A stretch of DNA of 64,000 nt from Chryseobacterium taklimakanense (GTDB lineage Bacteria > Bacteroidota > Bacteroidia > Flavobacteriales > Weeksellaceae). The notes beneath the pieces were generated by a model. The model did no database searches. It was not told the origin of the DNA and was given only the letters and a program-made list of their open reading frames with translations. This document shows, one piece after another, positions 59,478-64,000 of this stretch (its first letter is position 1; each line of letters begins with the position of its first letter). The DNA is taken from NCBI RefSeq assembly GCF_900187185.1, contig NZ_LT906465.1, forward strand, positions 2,108,001-2,172,000, written 5' to 3'. A program made the translations under genes and the position numbers.

Positions 59478-62400
59478 ATTCCTCGTGTTTTTGGTTGATT
59501 AATTCTGAAAAATGGATATTTCGGTTTTCCAATTCCTGCGAGATGATTTTGAAGATATTTTGCCCTTTGTGCGTCTTCTTCATCATCCTGTAATAGGAAA
59601 CCACCTTTTTGTCCAATGGCTTTTGATAAAGGTTGACGAGCGATACCAAGTTTTCAAGGCTGTCTCCGAAATTTTTCAAATCGCCTACAATTTTTTGCAA
59701 AGCCTCGTCGTAGTTTCCGTATTGTTGGACATAGTATTCGACTGCGGATTTTTCTGGTTTTTCCGTGGTGTAGGTTAAATACTGCTCCAAGGAAACCTCA
59801 TTGCCGTGCACTTCTCCTTTGGAACCCCGCTTCAGATAAAATTCCTTGAAACGGCTTCTTCCAAATTTGTTGTTCAAATTATTGATGGTGAAAATCTTGT
59901 TTTGTTCCACCTTGTTCAATGAAAGCAGTGATGCAATCTTGTCGAAGTTGTCCTTGAACTTGGTCTGATCCAGCAATATGAAGGTGTCCGAGTTATTAAT
60001 AATACTGTCTTTTACGACGGCATTTCCGATGATGTCGTCCAATTCCTGGGTAACAACCACTGCTTCTCCCCAAAATTTCCGAACCGTCTTGTAGAGATAG
60101 AGAATATATCCGCCCATCAGTTTGCTGGCAATCGCCTTCCATGCTTCCTCGATGATGAGCGCCTTTCTTCGGTCTTTTCGGAGACGCATTTTCTGGATGA
60201 AGGTATCCATGATAATGAGTGTCACGATCGGAAACAGTTTCGGGTTGTCTTTCACATTGTCGATTTCAAAGACGATGAATGGTTCGTCAAAGAGCGTGTT
60301 GTCTGCACTTTCGTTGAGTGTCGTTCCATATCTTCCGCCTTTGTAGAAATCCTTCAGCACGAACAAGAATGTCCTTAGATTAAATTCCTTTTCGGTGATG
60401 TGGTGTTTCTTATTGTTCAGGTAAAGGGGCAGAAATTTATCGCAGTAGTCATAGAATCCGTTGAAGGAAAGTTCTTTTGCCTCCAATTTTTCTTCGAGCT
60501 CCTTAATTTTCTTGATGATGGTTTTTCGGAAGGACTCGTTCCATTCTTCCGCCGTTTTCGGCTGCCTGATAATCTCGTTGGACTTGATGAGGATGAGTTG
60601 CGTCTCATTGTAGATTTTTCTCTTATCTTCATCGTTCAAGGTTTCATAAGCTTCGTAAACCTTGTAGAATTTTTCGCTGTCGTAATTCGGGTTGTTCATA
60701 TTTTTGTCCGGATGATATTCGATCGCGAGTTTTCGGAAAGCCTCCTTAATCTCATCAGAACCTGCATCGAAAGCGATTCCCAAAATATCGTAGTAGTTGT
60801 TTTGTCCATTCGACTGGCTTTTAAATTCCGAGATGATGTCTTCCTCGTGGATATTGTATTTGTTCAGATAGAGAATGAGTTCCTCCGAAGTCTTATGCTC
60901 ATACCATAGTGTTCCCGAATTAAAATATTGGTGGTAATACGACATCAGTACATTGTCCAATATGGATTTCTGTGCGGACGACATCGTGGCATCGTGACCC
61001 TGCCAAATGAGAAAAATCAAATTGGTTAAAAATTCTATTTTTTCGATGTTGAACTCTTTCTTGTCCATCAGAAAAGGATTCATGGTAATGGGTTTCTCTT
61101 CGGTGTACTGGATGTATCTCCCGCCTTTGTATTTGCAGGTTCCCGAATAGGAATCGCCCGTGTCCACAATCACCACATCGTAATTGTAGGTCAGGTATTG
61201 CTCAACGATATTGTTCATCAGGAAGGACTTTCCAGAACCTGACGGACCGAGGACAAACTTGTTTCGGTTGTTGATTCTTCCTGTCTTCATCGGCAAGTCC
61301 GCCGGATCAACTTTCAATGGAACGCCTTGTCGGTCGGTAAAACGCAGATAAAAATTGGATTCCTCGTTCACGGGGTAACTTTCTTTAAAAAAAAAACACA
61401 AGGCCGCTTCGCTTGTCGTCATAAATAAATCGTATTCCCGAAGTTCCGTGGCATTGCCTGGAATGGCGGAGCGAAATAGTTCGAGCTGGTTGTAGGCGTT
61501 CTTGGAGACGATAATTCCTTTCGTAAAAAGCTTGTTCTCGATCATCGACTGTATTCCTTCCATTTTTTCCAGTGTATGTGTTGAAAATATTAGGGAGAAA
61601 TGGGCATTGACCACGAGTTGTCCGTCGATGGCGATGTTGTGTAGAAGCATCTGGATTTCTTCGGCAATAATTGCATTGCTCGGTGAATTGTTTGCCGCTC
61701 CCTCGTGCTTTTTCTTCTTTTTGTCGAGTTCCCGCTGTTGTTGCGCCTGCAGGGGAATGGTGATGACCTGATTGTAGATGATGGCTTCGTAATCCTCCAA
61801 TTCATTGATGAAGGTGAAATTGTCCACCGCTGTTTCCGATGCGGCTCCATTTCCACCCAGTATGGAAAAAGGGTCTATTTCTGAAGGGAGGTCGATATTT
61901 TCTACATCGACATAGGAAATATTTTTGACGAAACGGTTTCCGATTTGGAGATACTCGTTGGTGCTTTTGATATTGTCAAAAACCGGGGTTTCAGTAAACT
62001 GCATCGACAATACGCCCGAAATGTAGTATTCAAAGTCTTTCTCGAATAAGAATTGGGGTTCGCAACCGCTCTGCTTCAAGAGCATCAACACCTTTTGGCA
62101 TTTGTCGCGGAGCTCCTTGTAACTTTTTTCGGAAAATTGGTAGTGTTTGTTTTTCTTCTTTAGTTTATCGTCCACAATGTCTGTAAACAGGAGTACCGTT
62201 TCGATGGTTTTAAATAGTCTTCCATCAAAATGCTCGGAGTATTTCTGCTGGAGGAACTGATTCGAAGATTCGGCGGTGTATCTCTTTTTGGAAAACAAAT
62301 CCAATTTTTGAACGATTCTTCCTTCGCCAATAATGGATACCACTTGGTTCAGCACTGTATGGAAGTTCAGGTAGTTGTCGGGGTCGGCGGAATATTGTTC

Positions 62401-62538
62401 CACAATGTTCTTGATCCTGATGCCGATAATTGGATTTCCATACTGTCCGAAGAGGACATCGAAATCCCATCCGAAATCCTTTCCGTAATCGTAGCCGATG
62501 AAGGGAATGTCAAATGCCTGTTTCTTTGTCTTTACCAT
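59464..62538 (-). CDS. traG: VirB4-type conjugation ATPase TraG with an inserted J-domain
   Basis: The 1024-residue protein is the TraG/VirB4 motor of the Bacteroidetes transfer system. The N-terminal half (1-420) is the VirB4-like platform; Walker A is GPSGSGKS at 431-438 and Walker B ALIIEEAW at 793-800, with VVTQELDDI following near 829. Between them, residues 580-648 form a full J-domain: NYYDILGIAF, the EAFRKLAIEYHPDKN helix with HPD at 609-611, and YEAYETLNDEDKR. Related TraG proteins without this part are roughly 800-850 residues (recalled), so the extra length fits an insertion. The frame is continuous through the domain. It overlaps traF by 29 bases. Confidence 0.9.
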   Translation of the reverse strand: MVKTKKQAFDIPFIGYDYGKDFGWDFDVLFGQYGNPIIGIRIKNIVEQYSADPDNYLNFHTVLNQVVSIIGEGRIVQKLDLFSKKRYTAESSNQFLQQKYSEHFDGRLFKTIETVLLFTDIVDDKLKKKNKHYQFSEKSYKELRDKCQKVLMLLKQSGCEPQFLFEKDFEYYISGVLSMQFTETPVFDNIKSTNEYLQIGNRFVKNISYVDVENIDLPSEIDPFSILGGNGAASETAVDNFTFINELEDYEAIIYNQVITIPLQAQQQRELDKKKKKHEGAANNSPSNAIIAEEIQMLLHNIAIDGQLVVNAHFSLIFSTHTLEKMEGIQSMIENKLFTKGIIVSKNAYNQLELFRSAIPGNATELREYDLFMTTSEAALCFFFKESYPVNEESNFYLRFTDRQGVPLKVDPADLPMKTGRINNRNKFVLGPSGSGKSFLMNNIVEQYLTYNYDVVIVDTGDSYSGTCKYKGGRYIQYTEEKPITMNPFLMDKKEFNIEKIEFLTNLIFLIWQGHDATMSSAQKSILDNVLMSYYHQYFNSGTLWYEHKTSEELILYLNKYNIHEEDIISEFKSQSNGQNNYYDILGIAFDAGSDEIKEAFRKLAIEYHPDKNMNNPNYDSEKFYKVYEAYETLNDEDKRKIYNETQLILIKSNEIIRQPKTAEEWNESFRKTIIKKIKELEEKLEAKELSFNGFYDYCDKFLPLYLNNKKHHITEKEFNLRTFLFVLKDFYKGGRYGTTLNESADNTLFDEPFIVFEIDNVKDNPKLFPIVTLIIMDTFIQKMRLRKDRRKALIIEEAWKAIASKLMGGYILYLYKTVRKFWGEAVVVTQELDDIIGNAVVKDSIINNSDTFILLDQTKFKDNFDKIASLLSLNKVEQNKIFTINNLNNKFGRSRFKEFYLKRGSKGEVHGNEVSLEQYLTYTTEKPEKSAVEYYVQQYGNYDEALQKIVGDLKNFGDSLENLVSLVNLYQKPLDKKVVSYYRMMKKTHKGQNIFKIISQELENRNIHFSELINQKHEEYEKV

Positions 62539-62824
62539 CTTTTAAAAATCTTTTGTTGTTGAGTCTTTTGGGGAAAATGAATATCTGGTCAAAATTTTTG
62601 GTCTTGTCGTAGAGTCCGTTTTTGTCCTGCCTCTTGAAAATGAGGTAGACTCCTCCCGCGGTTACCAATAAACCTAACAGGGAACCCAGCAATCCGAATT
62701 TGGATAAGAGGAGTGCCGCGACCACACCTGCGCCGATGACGGCTACCGCATAAATGATGTACTTTCCTTTGAGTCCGAAGAATACAAGGGGTTTTTTGAG
62801 CCCCTTGTAAAGGTAGTATCCCAT
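62510..62824 (-). CDS. traF: conjugative transposon protein TraF (DUF4133)
   Basis: The 104-residue membrane protein (VirB3-like) has two helices (about 20-37 and 40-58) after GYYLYKGLKKPLVFFGLKG and a basic C-terminal tail (FIFPKRLNNKRF). The length and the double-helix start match TraF. The ATG at 62824 is preferred over an in-frame TTG three codons upstream, leaving one base after the traE stop codon. Confidence 0.92.
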   Translation of the reverse strand: MGYYLYKGLKKPLVFFGLKGKYIIYAVAVIGAGVVAALLLSKFGLLGSLLGLLVTAGGVYLIFKRQDKNGLYDKTKNFDQIFIFPKRLNNKRFLKDGKDKETGI

Positions 62825-62825
62825 C

Positions 62826-63149
62826 TTAAGCAAAGAATGCGGTTACAAATTCCGGAACCACGATAAGGAAGATCATCGCACCGCCGTAGCCGAGGATTTC
62901 TTTGTTGACATCCTGGTCGCCGTTCGTCCATTTGTTGTACACCCTCAATCCTCCGATAAATCCTACGAGTCCACCGACTGCCTTTAATATCAGCTTGATG
63001 GGGTCCCAATAGTCCTTAATGTCGGAAGCGGCATTGGAGATGGCGGTCGCTCCGCCCTGCGCAAGCATCGGGGTCATTGCCAGCATCACCAAGGCAAGGG
63101 TTAGAACTTTCTTTTTTGTCACGTTTTTTCTGATAAAATTTTTCATCAT
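62826..63149 (-). CDS. traE: conjugative transposon protein TraE (DUF4134)
   Basis: The 107-residue protein has a signal or first helix (VLTLALVMLAMTPMLAQ), then the conserved GGATAISNAASDIKDYWDPI and two membrane helices with AVGGLVGFIGGLRVYNKW and GAMIFLIVVPEFVTAFF, the pattern of TraE (VirB2-pilin-like). The gene is the first clearly recognisable member of the transfer operon in this window. Confidence 0.93.
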   Translation of the reverse strand: MMKNFIRKNVTKKKVLTLALVMLAMTPMLAQGGATAISNAASDIKDYWDPIKLILKAVGGLVGFIGGLRVYNKWTNGDQDVNKEILGYGGAMIFLIVVPEFVTAFFA

Positions 63150-63185
63150 TTTTAAAATTTAGGTTAGTTATGTATGGTAAATTGG

Positions 63186-63719
63186 TTAAATCGTCGAGTG
63201 GTAAACCTTTTGTCCCTCAATATTGTCCACCAGTTTTACGTTGGTTTCAGAAAGGTTGACAAATTCTTTCCATTGGTCTTTCTTGCTCTGTGCATCATTT
63301 TTTTTCTTGGAAACTATTGGCTCAATAATTTCTGGCTTTTTGCTGATTTCCGTTTGCTGTGGCGGATTTTCATGGTGTTTGGTTTCGGGCTGTTTTGAGC
63401 TGGTCCCATCCAAATCCTCTTCCGCTTCAAATCGTTTCCTCAATTCTTCCAAACTGGGATTGTCTTCAAAATTGTTCTGTCTTTGAATCGGAATGGGTTC
63501 GCTTTTTAGGAATGATTTCGGGGTTTTGAGATTTTCCACATCCTCGATGCCGATCAAGGTGGGTTCCTCATTCTCCGCCTGTGCAAAGTCGCCGAGTGAG
63601 TATTCTTCTGCAACATCGGTCTGAACGGTTTTCTCTTTTTTTAGGAAAAGGTCGTAGACGATATTTCCGGCATAGTACAGAAAGTAGGCTCCTAAAAGGA
63701 TGAGTGAGTATTTTAACAT
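63186..63719 (-). CDS. TraD-position membrane protein, function unknown
   Basis: The 177-residue protein has one N-terminal membrane helix (LILLGAYFLYYAGNIVYDLF) and a long acidic, Pro/Glu/Lys-rich cytoplasmic or periplasmic part with little predicted structure (for example EEDLDGTSSKQPETKHHENP). It lies 36 bases upstream of traE, where traD often sits in related elements; the name is not given because sequence support is lacking. Confidence 0.6.
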   Translation of the reverse strand: MLKYSLILLGAYFLYYAGNIVYDLFLKKEKTVQTDVAEEYSLGDFAQAENEEPTLIGIEDVENLKTPKSFLKSEPIPIQRQNNFEDNPSLEELRKRFEAEEDLDGTSSKQPETKHHENPPQQTEISKKPEIIEPIVSKKKNDAQSKKDQWKEFVNLSETNVKLVDNIEGQKVYHSTI

Positions 63720-63781
63720 AATGTATTGATTTGAGGTTTGTGGTTTATGGATTATTTTTTTCTTGTCTCTTTTGTCTCTCG

Positions 63782-64000
63782 TTAAAGCGCAACTTTTTTG
63801 ACCTCGCTGATCTGCTGTATAATTTCGTCGAACGGCTTCTTTACGGCGTATTTTTGCTCGTAGGTGAGTTTTCTCGTGTCGATGGTTTGGAGGCAGTTTC
63901 TCTTGAACACGGGATTTTCTAGTAGAGTTCCGTATTTTGCCAACTCGATATCCATTTCCTTTTGGTTGAGATATTTGTAGCCCTTGTCGTATTTGGAGCG
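63782..64000 (-). CDS. unidentified transfer-region protein, C-terminal part (cut by window edge)
   Basis: The last 72 residues of a minus-strand gene are visible. The fragment is Lys/Glu/Tyr-rich and helical (KGYKYLNQKEMDIELAKYG, then TYEQKYAVKKPFDEIIQQ). No family can be recognised from this piece. The stop lies 62 bases before the next gene. Confidence 0.6.
   Translation of the reverse strand, partial: RSKYDKGYKYLNQKEMDIELAKYGTLLENPVFKRNCLQTIDTRKLTYEQKYAVKKPFDEIIQQISEVKKVAL

Larger units (their letters stand above)
40077..64000 (-). mobile_element. integrative conjugative element, one arm (continues beyond the window)
   Basis: All genes from here to the window end are on the minus strand and encode a Bacteroidetes-type conjugation machine (TraE to TraN, coupling protein) and associated proteins. 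The arm ends at a tRNA 3' end, a classical integration site. The integrase, relaxase and the other attachment site are not in the window, so the left boundary is only inferred. The right end is outside. Confidence 0.8.

Noticed and set aside
60595-60804. J-domain as a separate gene inserted in traG
   Set aside because: No stop or start separates it; the frame is continuous from the VirB4 platform to Walker B.

Overview
The window is chromosomal DNA of a flavobacterium, most likely Chryseobacterium/Kaistella or another Weeksellaceae member. The signs are many promoters with the Bacteroidetes -7 element TAnnTTTG (sometimes with TTTG about 19 nt upstream), no Shine-Dalgarno leaders, a type IX secretion cargo protein next to a small PID-CTERM-type protein, an unusually long ribosomal protein S16, and a Bacteroidetes-type conjugation module (TraE to TraN). 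The genus is an inference from protein style and was not computed.

Positions 1-40076 are core chromosome. In order they hold: the end of pdxH; HU; panD; an LPG-synthase-like membrane protein; an M3 oligopeptidase; a lipoprotein; a GreA/B-like protein; a nitroreductase; an IS110-family element with a candidate bridge RNA; rpsP and rimM; RNase P RNA; a PPK2 kinase; a DUF1573 protein; valS; DUF4241; a ribokinase-like kinase; an alpha/beta hydrolase; an HD hydrolase; a MacAB-like export operon on the minus strand; nrdB and nrdA; DUF72; glyA; recX; a crotonase; lipoproteins; dtd; a degenerate Rieske-like lipoprotein; greA, a HIT protein and clpX; a T9SS cargo protein, a PID-CTERM-type protein and a TlpA-like thioredoxin; and finally a tRNA with anticodon CAT. 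Spacers carry several families of short palindromic or tandem repeats.

From just after the tRNA (40077) to the window end, every gene is on the minus strand and forms one arm of an integrative conjugative element (ICE). Read in transcription order from 64000 down, it encodes: an unidentified protein (cut by the window edge); a TraD-position membrane protein; TraE; TraF; the VirB4-type ATPase TraG; three related exported proteins at the TraI position; an unrecognised exported protein; TraJ; TraK; TraL; TraM; TraN; a small membrane protein; a VirD4-type coupling protein; an M23 peptidase; a DUF4099-like protein; a JAB/RadC-domain protein; a lipoprotein; and a 1709-residue Toprim-like/methylase/helicase protein beside the tRNA. 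Most of these genes overlap or abut, so they look like one long transfer operon, with a terminator before the last two genes. Relaxase and integrase genes are not in the window.

The most notable points are a complete J-domain (with HPD) inserted between Walker A and Walker B of TraG; G/C-rich palindromes embedded in frame in ICE genes, where they encode nearly a whole signal peptide; a two-stem RNA candidate upstream of the IS110 transposase; and an 11-unit heptad array in the glyA leader.
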